Positions 6,858 to 13,976 are shown, counted from the first letter of the stretch. The stretch is DNA of 14,569 nt from CAZEDU01 sp964511185 (GCA_964511185.1 CAZEDU010000128.1:1-14569), one strand, 5' to 3'. The notes: generated by a model not told the origin, from the letters alone. Numbers and translations: made by a program.

Positions 6858-7712
6858 TTGGAAATCGAGCTTCCTCAAGACGTTAGCGAGGCCCTCGCCC
6901 TGCTCGCCGGCGCGGATCCGCTGGTGCGGCCGGTCTCGGGGGCCACCGACGTGATGCTGAGGGTCCGGGCGGGGCGGCTTCGGGCCCGGCGGCTGATCTC
7001 GGTGTTCGCGCTCGACGCGCTGGGCCAGCTGGAAGCGCGGGCCGGGGGCGTCGCGCTCGGCGCCAACGTGACCGCGGCCCGGCTGCTCAAAAGCCCTTTG
7101 ATTCAAGACAGTTACCGCGCGCTTTGGCTGGCCGCGCAGCAGTTCGCGAGCCCCCAGATTCGAAACCGCGCCACGGTGGCGGGGAACATCGCGAACGCCT
7201 CGCCCGCGGCGGATCTGGTGCCCCCGCTCCTGGCGTTGGGCGCCCAGGTGACGGCGGTCTCGCAGGCGCGCGGCGCGCGGACGGTTCCGCTCGAGTCGCT
7301 GTTCCTGGGGTTCGGCAAGACGGCGCTCGCGGCCGATGAGCTCTTGACGCAGGTCGTGCTGCCCAAGCCCCGCGCGACGTTTCAGGCCTTCGCCAAGTTC
7401 GGCAGCCGCGGGGCCAACGTCATCGCGGTGGTGAACATGGCGATGGCGCTCGAGCTCGACGGAGAGCGGATCCGCCACGCGAAGGTCGCGTTCGGCTCGG
7501 TGGCGCCCAAGCCGCTGGTGGCCGAGCAGGTCTCCGCCGCGCTCGTGGGCGAGGCGTTGAACGAGGCGTTGATCCGCCGCATCGGCGAGGTGGTGCGCGC
7601 CGAGGTGACGCCGATCGACGACGTGCGCGGCTCGAAGCAGTACAAAGAATCGCTCGCGGTGAACGCGGTGGAAGACGCGCTCGAGCGGTGCCTCGACGAG
7701 GTGCGGGCATGA
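6858..7712 (+). CDS. Molybdenum hydroxylase FAD-binding subunit (xanthine dehydrogenase family)
   Basis: This is the medium, FAD-binding subunit of a three-subunit molybdenum hydroxylase (CoxM/XdhB type). Its family role is to pass electrons from the 2Fe-2S clusters through FAD to an acceptor. The 284-residue length is close to E. coli XdhB. The two FAD-binding signatures are visible: SGATDVMLRVR (27-37, usually GGTD) and SPQIRNRATVAGNIANASPA (about 98-117). There is no extra 4Fe-4S insert of the kind seen in 4-hydroxybenzoyl-CoA reductase. The start is TTG at 6858, bounded upstream by an in-frame stop at 6816; no Shine-Dalgarno is present and a -10-like TACAGT lies nine bases upstream. The stop overlaps the start of the next gene (ATGA at 7709-7712), which indicates translational coupling. 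It is the first gene of the operon. Confidence 0.92.
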   Translation: MEIELPQDVSEALALLAGADPLVRPVSGATDVMLRVRAGRLRARRLISVFALDALGQLEARAGGVALGANVTAARLLKSPLIQDSYRALWLAAQQFASPQIRNRATVAGNIANASPAADLVPPLLALGAQVTAVSQARGARTVPLESLFLGFGKTALAADELLTQVVLPKPRATFQAFAKFGSRGANVIAVVNMAMALELDGERIRHAKVAFGSVAPKPLVAEQVSAALVGEALNEALIRRIGEVVRAEVTPIDDVRGSKQYKESLAVNAVEDALERCLDEVRA

Positions 7713-8194
7713 AGCACGAAGAGCTCACGTTCGTGGTGAACGGCACCACGCGCACCGGCTTGTTCCCGTCGGGCGCGCGCCTGCTCGATGCGCTCCGGCG
7801 GCTCGGGTACACCGGCGTGAAGGAAGGCTGCGGCGAGGGCGAGTGCGGCGCGTGCACGGTGCTCGTCGACGGCGACGCGGTGAACGCGTGCATCCTCTAC
7901 GCGAAGCAGGTGCAAGGCCGCGCGGTGGTGACGGTGGAAGGCGTTGGCCAGGGCCACCCGAACGGCTTGCACCCGTTTCAGCAGGCGATGGTGGAGCAAG
8001 GCGGCGTGCAGTGCGGGTTCTGCACGCCGGGCTTCATCGTGAGCGGCAGCCGCCACTTGGACACCGGCGGCGCGCTCGAGGACGCGGCGCTGAAGGACGC
8101 GCTGTCGGGCAACCTGTGCCGCTGCACCGGGTACGCGAAGATCTTCGCGGCGATGCGGCAGGCGGCGCGTGAGCGTCCCCCGAGGGAACCGTGA
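7709..8194 (+). CDS. Molybdenum hydroxylase 2Fe-2S subunit (xanthine dehydrogenase family)
   Basis: This is the small iron-sulfur subunit (161 residues, close to E. coli XdhC and CoxS), which carries two [2Fe-2S] clusters between the Mo site and FAD. The N-terminal plant-ferredoxin-like cluster uses Cys41, Cys46, Cys49 and Cys61 (GCGEGECGAC followed by NAC). The C-terminal helical-domain cluster uses Cys102, Cys105, Cys137 and Cys139 (CGFC and CRC). All eight ligands are present. An upstream ATG at 7688 is in frame, but the start is placed at 7709 because it makes the ATGA overlap with the FAD gene, has GAGGTG (7698-7703) five bases upstream, and gives the usual family N-terminus. The end overlaps the next start as GTGA at 8191-8194. 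No export signal is seen, so the complex is expected in the cytoplasm. Confidence 0.95.
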   Translation: MKHEELTFVVNGTTRTGLFPSGARLLDALRRLGYTGVKEGCGEGECGACTVLVDGDAVNACILYAKQVQGRAVVTVEGVGQGHPNGLHPFQQAMVEQGGVQCGFCTPGFIVSGSRHLDTGGALEDAALKDALSGNLCRCTGYAKIFAAMRQAARERPPREP

Positions 8195-10473
8195 GCACGC
8201 CCGCCGACGCCCTCGATGTGGTCCGTCAGCCCTCCCCTCGCGTCGACGCGGTCGACAAGGTCCGCGGGGCGGCGCGCTACGTCGACGACCTCGAGTTCCC
8301 CGGCATGCTGTTCTGCCACGTGGTGACGAGCGCGCACCCGCACGCCGAGGTGCTCTCGGTCGACACGCGCCAGGCGAAGGCGATGCCCGGCGTCTTCTGC
8401 GTACTCACCGCCGACGACATTCCGGGCGAGAACCAGATCGGCGTCTCGACCGCGGATCAGCCGCTTTTGGTCCGGGACAAGGCGCGCATGCTGGCCGACC
8501 GCATCGCGATCGTCGCGGCCGACACGGCGGAGAACGCGCGCGCGGCGGCCAAGCGCATCGACGTGCAATACCGCCCGCTGCCTGTGGTGAGCGACGCGGA
8601 GAAGGCGCTCGCGCCGGACGCGCCGCCGGTGCACGAGCGCGGCAACCTCCTGGCCAAGAAGCAGGTGCTCAAAGGCGACATGGCCAGCGGTTGGAGGGCG
8701 GCGAGCGTGGTGGTGGAGAACCGCTACACCACCGGCTACCAAGAGCACGCGTACCTGGAGAACAACGGCGTCATCGCGGTGCCCGAGCAGGACGGCATGA
8801 TGACGCTCTACGCGTCGAGCCAGTGCCCGTTCTACATCCAGAAGGCGGTGGCGCGCGTCCTGGGCCGCGAGCTGGCGGCGATTCGCTGCATCCAGACCAC
8901 GACCGGCGGCGCGTTCGGCGGGAAAGAGGACTACCCCTCCGAGCCGGCGGCGTGCGCGGCGCTGCTCGCGGCGAAGACCGGGCGCCCGGTGAAGCTCTGC
9001 TACGACCGCGGCGAGGACATCCTCTGGTCGTCGAAGCGGCACCCCTTCACCATCGTGCACAAGCTGGGCGTCGGCGCGGACGGCGTGCTGACCGCGTGCG
9101 AGGTGACGCTCTACTGCGACGCCGGCGCGTACAACGGCTTGTCGGCGGTGGTCGCCGAGCGGGCGAACGCGACGGCGCTCGGGCCTTATCGGGTGCCGAA
9201 CGTCCAGGTCGACACGTTCGTCGTCTACACGAACAACCTCTTCGGCGGAGCGTTCCGCGGGTTCGGCTCGCCGCAGGTGACGTTCGCGATGGAGGCGCAG
9301 CTCGACGAAGCGGCGGCGAGGCTGGGCCTGTCCCCCGCCGAGCTTCGGCGCCGGAACCTGCTGCGCGTCGGGGACAAGACCGCGACGGATCAGGCGCTGC
9401 CCGAGAGCGTGGGCGCGCTCGAGTCGCTCGAGGCGGCCGTCGAGAAGAGCCAGTTCGAGCACAAGCGCGCCCAGCTCGAGGCCTTCAACCGAACGAGCCG
9501 CAAGGTGAAGAAGGGCATCGGCATCGGCTGCTGCATGTACGGCTGCTGCCTGCACGCCGGCGGGCAGTTCCTGGAAGGCTCCGGCTCGCTCGTGCACGTG
9601 CGGCCCGACGGCTCGGTGAACGTGGCGATCGGCGGCACCGAGATTGGCCAGGGCGCGTTCACCGTGGTGGCGCAGCTCGCGGCCGAGGCGCTCGGCTGCG
9701 CGCTCGACCGCGTCAAGGTGGTGCCGGTGAACACCGACCTGGTGCCCGACTCAGGGCCGACGGTCGCCTCGCGCACCACGGTGATGAGCGGCAACGCCGT
9801 GCTCGACGCGGCGAGGAAGCTCCACCAGCGCATGCGCGAGGTGGCGGCGCAGAAGCTGGGCGTCACGCCCGAGCAGGTGAGCGCGCGCGGCGGGAAGTTC
9901 AGCGCCGGTCCGAAGGCGTCGACGTTCGCTGAGGTGGCGAAGGCCGCGTACGACCGCAAGATGAACCTGTCCGCCGAGGGCTGGTTCGCGCCGCCGCGCA
10001 AGGAGTGGAACGAGTCGCTCGGCGTGGGTGAGGCGTACTCGGTGTACTGCTTCGCCACGCAGATCGCCGAGGTGACCGTCGACCTGCGCAGCGGCCGCGT
10101 GACGGTCGACCAGGTCACCGCCGNNNNNNNNNNGATCAACCCCTCGATGTTGGTTGGCCAGATAGAAGGCGGCGTCGTGCAGGGCTTGGGCTACGCGTTG
10201 ATGGAAGAGCTCAAGGTGGTCGACGGCCGCTGCTTGAACCCGAACTTCACCGACTACTTGATTCCGAGCGCGCTCGACGCGCCGCCGGTGGAGTCGATTC
10301 TGGTCGAGCAGCCGTGGAGCCTGGGGCCGTACGGCGCCAAGGGCGTGGGTGAGCCGTCGCTGATCCCCGTCGCGGCGGCGATCGCCAACGCGGTGTCGTT
10401 CGCGTGCGGGCAGCGGTTCAAGCACATTCCCATCACCCCCGAGCGGTTGCTGCTGGCGACGCGTCGGGAGTAG
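8191..10473 (+). CDS. Molybdenum hydroxylase large (molybdopterin-binding) subunit, xanthine dehydrogenase-like active site
   Basis: This is the catalytic subunit that binds the molybdenum cofactor and hydroxylates a heterocycle or aldehyde with water-derived oxygen. Compared from memory with bovine xanthine oxidoreductase, the active-site positions align without gaps across Q767 to F914: Gln211 (SSQ), Glu246 (GGKE), Arg324 (AER) and Phe358 (FRGF). The general base Glu is in GVGEP (721 as numbered here). Glu802 and Arg880 are the purine-binding residues that differ in aldehyde oxidase, so a purine substrate is likely. The Phe1009 position seems not conserved, and the CO dehydrogenase loop AYRCSFR is absent. 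An unusual GCC-MYG-CC stretch lies at 446-453. The start is GTG at 8191 with GAGGG (8182-8186) upstream. Ten Ns interrupt codons near 645-648; they probably under-represent the missing bases. The usual XdhC-type cofactor-insertion gene is not in the window. Confidence 0.93.
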   Translation: MSTPADALDVVRQPSPRVDAVDKVRGAARYVDDLEFPGMLFCHVVTSAHPHAEVLSVDTRQAKAMPGVFCVLTADDIPGENQIGVSTADQPLLVRDKARMLADRIAIVAADTAENARAAAKRIDVQYRPLPVVSDAEKALAPDAPPVHERGNLLAKKQVLKGDMASGWRAASVVVENRYTTGYQEHAYLENNGVIAVPEQDGMMTLYASSQCPFYIQKAVARVLGRELAAIRCIQTTTGGAFGGKEDYPSEPAACAALLAAKTGRPVKLCYDRGEDILWSSKRHPFTIVHKLGVGADGVLTACEVTLYCDAGAYNGLSAVVAERANATALGPYRVPNVQVDTFVVYTNNLFGGAFRGFGSPQVTFAMEAQLDEAAARLGLSPAELRRRNLLRVGDKTATDQALPESVGALESLEAAVEKSQFEHKRAQLEAFNRTSRKVKKGIGIGCCMYGCCLHAGGQFLEGSGSLVHVRPDGSVNVAIGGTEIGQGAFTVVAQLAAEALGCALDRVKVVPVNTDLVPDSGPTVASRTTVMSGNAVLDAARKLHQRMREVAAQKLGVTPEQVSARGGKFSAGPKASTFAEVAKAAYDRKMNLSAEGWFAPPRKEWNESLGVGEAYSVYCFATQIAEVTVDLRSGRVTVDQVTAXXXXINPSMLVGQIEGGVVQGLGYALMEELKVVDGRCLNPNFTDYLIPSALDAPPVESILVEQPWSLGPYGAKGVGEPSLIPVAAAIANAVSFACGQRFKHIPITPERLLLATRRE
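10124..10133. other. Assembly gap (10 Ns) inside the Mo-subunit gene
   Basis: A run of ten N characters falls between codons for VTA and INP. The reading frame happens to stay open across it, but family members usually have seven residues here, of the form AHDVGRA, whereas the gap allows only four. The N count is therefore likely a placeholder, with about 19 missing bases as my estimate. Confidence 0.98.
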
Positions 10474-10478
10474 GAAGG
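10472..10478 (+). promoter_or_regulatory. Strong Shine-Dalgarno AGGAAGG for the TRASH-type gene
   Basis: AGGAAGG overlaps the stop codon of the Mo-subunit gene and sits four bases before the ATG at 10483. It decides the start of the small secreted protein and supports its co-translation with the upstream operon. Confidence 0.75.
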
Positions 10479-10482
10479 CGTC

Positions 10483-10845
10483 ATGGGCAACGCATTCGTT
10501 CTGACGGTTCTTCTGCTCGGCGCTCCGGGCTTCGCGCAAGGTACGGCGCCGGCGACCGCGAAGGCGGCCGAGCTGCGCAAGGTCGACTCGGACAAGGTCT
10601 GCATGGTGAACAACAAGTTCATGGGCAGCCCGCAGATACCGGTGCCGCACGAGAACAAGACCTATTACGGCTGCTGCCAGATGTGCGTGGAGCGCATCCA
10701 GAAGGACGCGACGTTCCGGACCGCGGTCGACCCGGTGAGCGGCAAGCAGGTAGACAAGGCCAAGGCCGTCATCGGCGCGGACGCGGCGAACGACGTGCTG
10801 TACTTCGAGAGCGAAGCCAACTTGAAGAAGTACGCGAAGCGTTAG
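10483..10845 (+). CDS. Small secreted TRASH-type metal-binding protein
   Basis: This 120-residue protein has a signal peptide (MGNAFVLTVLLLGAPGFA, likely cleavage after Ala18), so it is probably periplasmic or surface-exposed. The mature part has Cys40 (KVCMVNN) and a YYGCCQMC motif (Cys64, Cys65, Cys68), followed by a segment ending DPVSGKQVDKAKA and LYFESEANLKKYAK. This pattern matches TRASH/YHS-type domains, which are predicted to bind metal ions, often in copper or other heavy-metal handling. The metal cannot be told from sequence. It lies 9 nt after the Mo-subunit gene with a strong ribosome binding site, so it is likely part of the operon, yet TRASH proteins are not a usual part of molybdenum hydroxylases. 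It may simply be carried on the same transcript. Confidence 0.8.
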   Translation: MGNAFVLTVLLLGAPGFAQGTAPATAKAAELRKVDSDKVCMVNNKFMGSPQIPVPHENKTYYGCCQMCVERIQKDATFRTAVDPVSGKQVDKAKAVIGADAANDVLYFESEANLKKYAKR

Positions 10846-10857
10846 CGGCGGGCGGGC

Positions 10858-10863
10858 TAGAAT
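10858..10863 (+). promoter_or_regulatory. Candidate -10 element TAGAAT for a leaderless kinase transcript
   Basis: TAGAAT ends nine bases before the GTG start of the kinase gene at 10873, and the intervening CTCTCCCGC contains no Shine-Dalgarno sequence. The position is right for a transcript beginning at the GTG. This suggests the kinase has its own promoter inside the 27-nt gap after the TRASH-type gene, rather than relying only on read-through from the Mo hydroxylase operon. Confidence 0.55.
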
Positions 10864-10872
10864 CTCTCCCGC

Positions 10873-12873
10873 GTGTCCGTTCTGCAGAACCCTTCCTGGT
10901 TTGGGCGCTACCGCCTGACGTCGCGCCTCGCCACCGGCGGCATGGCGGAGGTCTACGTCGGACGGCGCGTGGAGCCGGACGGCAAGCCGGGCCCGATGGT
11001 CGCGGTGAAGCGGCTGCTCCCGCACCTCTCCAAGGACCCGAACGTGGTGCGCATGTTCCTCAACGAGGCGCGCATCACCGCGCAGATTCACCACCCCAAC
11101 GTGGTGCGCATCCTCGACCTGGGCAGCGAGAACGGCGAGCCGTTCATCGCGATGGAGCTGCTCGACGGCAAGACGTTCGCCGAGCTGCGGCAGAAGGTCG
11201 CCGAGGAGGGCCGCCGCGTTCCGCTGGGCGTCACGCTGCGCATCCTGGTCGACGCGTGCCGAGGGCTGCACGCCGCGCACCGCGCGGTCGACACCGAAGG
11301 CCGCGAGCTGCGCATCGTGCACCGCGACTTCACGCCCGAGAACATCCACGTCGGGGTGATGGGTGAGGTCAAGGTCATCGACTTCGGCATCGCCAAGGCG
11401 CCCGCGCTCAACGCGGGCACCGAGCCCGGCACGCTGAAGGGCAAGTTCTTCTACATGTCGCCGGAAATGATCGCCGGGCGGGCGGTCGACCACCGCGCGG
11501 ACATCTTCGCCGCGGGGGTGATGCTCTACGAGCAGCTGTGCGGGCGCCGCCCTTTCACCGGCACGCACGGAGACGAGGTGCTCGCGCGCATCTCGGAGGG
11601 GCGGCCCAAGCCGCCGCGCGAGCTCGACCCGTCGGTCCCCGCCGCGCTCGAAGCGATTTGCCTGAAGGCGCTGAGCACCAACCCGGACGAGCGGTTCGAG
11701 AACTTCGAGGAGCTGACCGAGGCCATCAGCGGCGTGGGCGGCGCCGCGCAGGTCGCCACCCGCGCCGAGGTGGGCGCGTACGTCTCGTCGGTGTTCCCCG
11801 ACGAGGTCGACCCGCGCCGAAATCTGATCAAGGTGTCCCGCCAGCTCGACCCTTCGATTCCCGGCGCGAACTCCATCTCCGAGCTGTCGATTCCCTTCGA
11901 CCCGCCGCCCGCCGAACGTCCGCCAGAGCCGACCCCGTCGCGGCGGCCGTGGATTCTCGCCGGCGCGGCGGTGGTGGGCGTGCTCTTGCTCGCCGGCGGC
12001 GTGTGGCTCGCGCGAAGTAACGGGAAGACGCCGGCCGAGCGGATCGCCGCCGCGAAGACCGCCCCTTCGCTCGACGAGCGGATCGCCGAGCTCGGGCCGC
12101 TCGCGGCGGACGCGCGCAGCACGCCAGAGGAGCTGGACGCCGCGGCGAAGCTCCTGCTCGATGGCACGCCGACGCCAGCCGCCGCCGAGGCCGCGCTGGC
12201 GATCGCCGACGCGCTGCGCGCGCGGGGGGGCAGCGAAGCCAAGGCCGCGCTCTACGAGGGTGAAGCCGCGGTCGTGCTCCGCTTCGGCAAGCGCGCCGAG
12301 ACCGCGTTGACCAAGGCCTCCGAGCTGCTCCCGAACGACAGCACGCCGGACGTGCTGCTCGCCGACCTGAAAGAGAAGCAAGGCGACCTGCCCGGCGCGG
12401 TGGCGTCCTTGGCGCGCGCGCTCGAGAAGAGCCCGCGGCAGACCGAGCTCGCGATGCGGCAAGGCTATTGGCTGTCTCAGCTGGGTCGGCTCGACGAGGC
12501 GGCGCGGACGCTCGAGTCGGTGCTCGAGCGGCGCTTCGATGCGCGGTCCGCGGCGGAGCTCGCGTTCGTTCGCTACCGGCAGGAGGACGCCGGCGGCGCG
12601 CTCAAGCTCTTGCGGCGCGCGCTGGCGAAGGAGCCCAAGCTCGCGGTCGCGCACTACTACCTGGGCGCGGTGCTCTACCGGCAGGGCGAGGTGAAGGCCG
12701 CCGAGAAGGCGTACCGCGAGGCGGACCGGCTCGAGCCGACGGACGCGCGCCCGCTCGTCGCGCTCTGCCAGATGCAGGCGCAGACCCAGTCGAAGGACTT
12801 GGACGCGACGCGCAAGCTCATCGAGCAGCGCTTTCCCCAGGACGCCGCCAAGCTGCTCGCCGGCTGCTCCTAG
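10873..12873 (+). CDS. Membrane Ser/Thr protein kinase with C-terminal TPR repeats
   Basis: This is a 666-residue Hanks-type kinase. The N-terminal kinase domain (about 13-275) has the glycine loop ATGGMAEVY (20-28), the ATP-binding Lys46 (VAVK), the catalytic loop HRDFTPEN (150-157, Asp152 and Asn157), DFG (170-172) and the activation segment ending in MSPE. The usual Lys two residues after the catalytic Asp is Thr154, as in many myxobacterial kinases with HRDVSPQN-type loops. A Pro-rich linker leads to one transmembrane helix (about 360-380, starting WILAGAA). The C-terminal part has TPR-like helical repeats (about 490-625), probably for protein binding; with a cytoplasmic kinase they would lie in the periplasm. 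The GTG start has no ribosome binding site but a TAGAAT element nine bases upstream. The stop codon interlocks with that of the convergent deacetylase gene. The substrate is unknown. Confidence 0.93.
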   Translation: MSVLQNPSWFGRYRLTSRLATGGMAEVYVGRRVEPDGKPGPMVAVKRLLPHLSKDPNVVRMFLNEARITAQIHHPNVVRILDLGSENGEPFIAMELLDGKTFAELRQKVAEEGRRVPLGVTLRILVDACRGLHAAHRAVDTEGRELRIVHRDFTPENIHVGVMGEVKVIDFGIAKAPALNAGTEPGTLKGKFFYMSPEMIAGRAVDHRADIFAAGVMLYEQLCGRRPFTGTHGDEVLARISEGRPKPPRELDPSVPAALEAICLKALSTNPDERFENFEELTEAISGVGGAAQVATRAEVGAYVSSVFPDEVDPRRNLIKVSRQLDPSIPGANSISELSIPFDPPPAERPPEPTPSRRPWILAGAAVVGVLLLAGGVWLARSNGKTPAERIAAAKTAPSLDERIAELGPLAADARSTPEELDAAAKLLLDGTPTPAAAEAALAIADALRARGGSEAKAALYEGEAAVVLRFGKRAETALTKASELLPNDSTPDVLLADLKEKQGDLPGAVASLARALEKSPRQTELAMRQGYWLSQLGRLDEAARTLESVLERRFDARSAAELAFVRYRQEDAGGALKLLRRALAKEPKLAVAHYYLGAVLYRQGEVKAAEKAYREADRLEPTDARPLVALCQMQAQTQSKDLDATRKLIEQRFPQDAAKLLAGCS

Positions 12874-13601
12874 CGGACCGCCCGAAAATCGACGAGCGCG
12901 ACACCGGCCCGCTGGAGGAGCTCCCGCGCGCGTGGGTGGATGAACGTCTGCAGCTCGACCTCGCGCTGGTGGGCGTAGCCGCTCTTCGTGTGCGTCGGGG
13001 CATAGCCCGGGTGACACATCAGCTCGACGATGCCGTCCGCCGGCAGCTGCGCCAGGTCGCGCTCGAGCTGCTCCAGCGTCCAGTGCGCCTTCTTCCCGGC
13101 GTCGCCGATGAAGTGGTCATTGGTCGCGACCCCGCGGGACCGAAGGAACTGTCGCATCGGCGCGTCGATGCTGCGCACCGGCAGCTTCGCCTCGCGCGCG
13201 GCGGCGGCGAGCCCCTCCAGCACGCCCGGGTGCTGGTGCAGGTGCTTGTGCACGTCGACGTGCGTCGCCTCGACGCCGAGCCACTCCTGGAGCCGGGCGA
13301 GCTGCGCGAGCGCTTCGGCACGGACCACCTCGGGCGGCAGCTCCCCGGCGCGCGGCTCGTCGAACGCGCCGTCGCGCAAGAGCGCCGCGGGCACCTTCGA
13401 CAAGGGAGGGTGGCGCGCGAGGTTGAGGTGCAGCCCCACCGAGAGCCCTTGGGCCTCTCTCGCCGCGTCCTCGCTGTGGGGCGTGTTCACCATGAACGTC
13501 GTGCTGGTCACCACGCCCTCGCGCATGGCGCGCACGATGCCCTTCGTCACCGCCGGGTCGTAGCCCAGGTCGTCCGCATTGATGATCAGCTGGCAAGGCA
13601 T
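12870..13601 (-). CDS. YdjC/ChbG-family carbohydrate deacetylase
   Basis: This 243-residue protein belongs to the YdjC family, whose members (ChbG on chitooligosaccharides, HpnK in hopanoid synthesis) are metal-dependent deacetylases with a TIM-barrel-like fold. The signature motifs are present in order: NADDLG (8-13) near the N-terminus with the metal-binding Asp, GLHLNL, THVDVHKHLHQH, and ELMCHPGY near the C-terminus. The length fits E. coli ChbG (about 250). No signal peptide is seen, so it is likely cytoplasmic. It starts at ATG 13601, nine bases after the stop of the PilZ gene on the same strand, so the two probably form an operon. Its stop codon shares the CTAG at 12870-12873 with the convergent kinase gene. 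Which acetylated sugar it acts on cannot be read from the sequence; no chitobiose or hopanoid genes are nearby. Confidence 0.9.
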   Translation of the reverse strand: MPCQLIINADDLGYDPAVTKGIVRAMREGVVTSTTFMVNTPHSEDAAREAQGLSVGLHLNLARHPPLSKVPAALLRDGAFDEPRAGELPPEVVRAEALAQLARLQEWLGVEATHVDVHKHLHQHPGVLEGLAAAAREAKLPVRSIDAPMRQFLRSRGVATNDHFIGDAGKKAHWTLEQLERDLAQLPADGIVELMCHPGYAPTHTKSGYAHQREVELQTFIHPRARELLQRAGVALVDFRAVR

Positions 13602-13610
13602 GGCGTCTTT

Positions 13611-13937
13611 TCAGTCGCCGATCGCGTCGTCGATGGCGCGCGCCGACGCGGCCGACAACCGCAAGAACCGAATGCCCAGCCCCGGCTCCTCCGCCTTGGT
13701 GCCGCGCGCGACCCAGCGCACCTCGCCGACCGCCTCGACCGGACCGGTCGGCAGCTCGAACTCCAGGTGCACTTCCTTGCCCAAGGGGATGAAGCGGCGG
13801 GTCGCGAGGAACAACCCCGTCCCGGACAAGTCTGTGATGCGGCCCGACAGGTTGGTGCTGGCCCCTCCGCCCCGGAAGGTGACGTTGATGTCGACTCGTT
13901 TGCTCTGCCGTCGGGTGGAGGCCACGGGCCGGTCCAT
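13611..13937 (-). CDS. Stand-alone PilZ-domain protein (predicted cyclic-di-GMP receptor)
   Basis: This 108-residue protein is essentially one PilZ domain. It has both cyclic-di-GMP binding motifs: R10-x3-R14 near the N-terminus and D36-x-S38-x-x-G41 (DLSGTG), followed by the expected beta-barrel strands (LGKEVHLEFELP, VEAVGEVRWVA, GLGIRFLRL). Small single-domain PilZ proteins of this type are numerous in myxobacteria. Such proteins act as cytoplasmic adaptors that change partner activity when cyclic-di-GMP rises. The deacetylase gene follows after 9 nt, so it may be controlled together with, or by, this receptor; that is inference. The gene is transcribed divergently from queF, with only 39 bp between the starts. 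Confidence 0.9.
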   Translation of the reverse strand: MDRPVASTRRQSKRVDINVTFRGGGASTNLSGRITDLSGTGLFLATRRFIPLGKEVHLEFELPTGPVEAVGEVRWVARGTKAEEPGLGIRFLRLSAASARAIDDAIGD

Positions 13938-13976
13938 AGCATGCGCGTCGGACCTAGGCTAAGCACAACCCAAGTC
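13938..13976. promoter_or_regulatory. Compact divergent promoter region between PilZ gene and queF
   Basis: Only 39 bp separate two divergent start codons, so both promoters must overlap each other or extend into the opposite gene. TAGGCT (13955-13960) on the plus strand, 16 bases before the queF ATG, and TAGGTC on the minus strand, 13 bases before the PilZ ATG, resemble -10 boxes and share the palindrome CCTAGG (13953-13958). Neither start has a clear Shine-Dalgarno sequence. There is no room for a preQ1 riboswitch in this gap. Confidence 0.45.

Noticed and set aside
7688..7708. Upstream ATG as start of the 2Fe-2S subunit
   Set aside because: It would add seven residues inside the FAD gene; the ATG at 7709 has a good Shine-Dalgarno, forms an ATGA overlap and fits the family N-terminus.
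6858..10473. Annotation as aerobic CO dehydrogenase (coxMSL) from gene order
   Set aside because: The gene order matches, but the CoxL active-site loop AYRCSFR is absent and purine-type residues (Glu246, Arg324) are present.
9751..13017. A long minus-strand open frame opposite the Mo subunit, TRASH gene and kinase
   Set aside because: It runs antisense through three well-supported genes, spans the N gap, and has the Arg/His/Leu-rich composition of a shadow frame.
13938..13976. preQ1 riboswitch upstream of queF
   Set aside because: The gap is only 39 bp, is shared with a divergent promoter, and shows no recognisable preQ1 aptamer.
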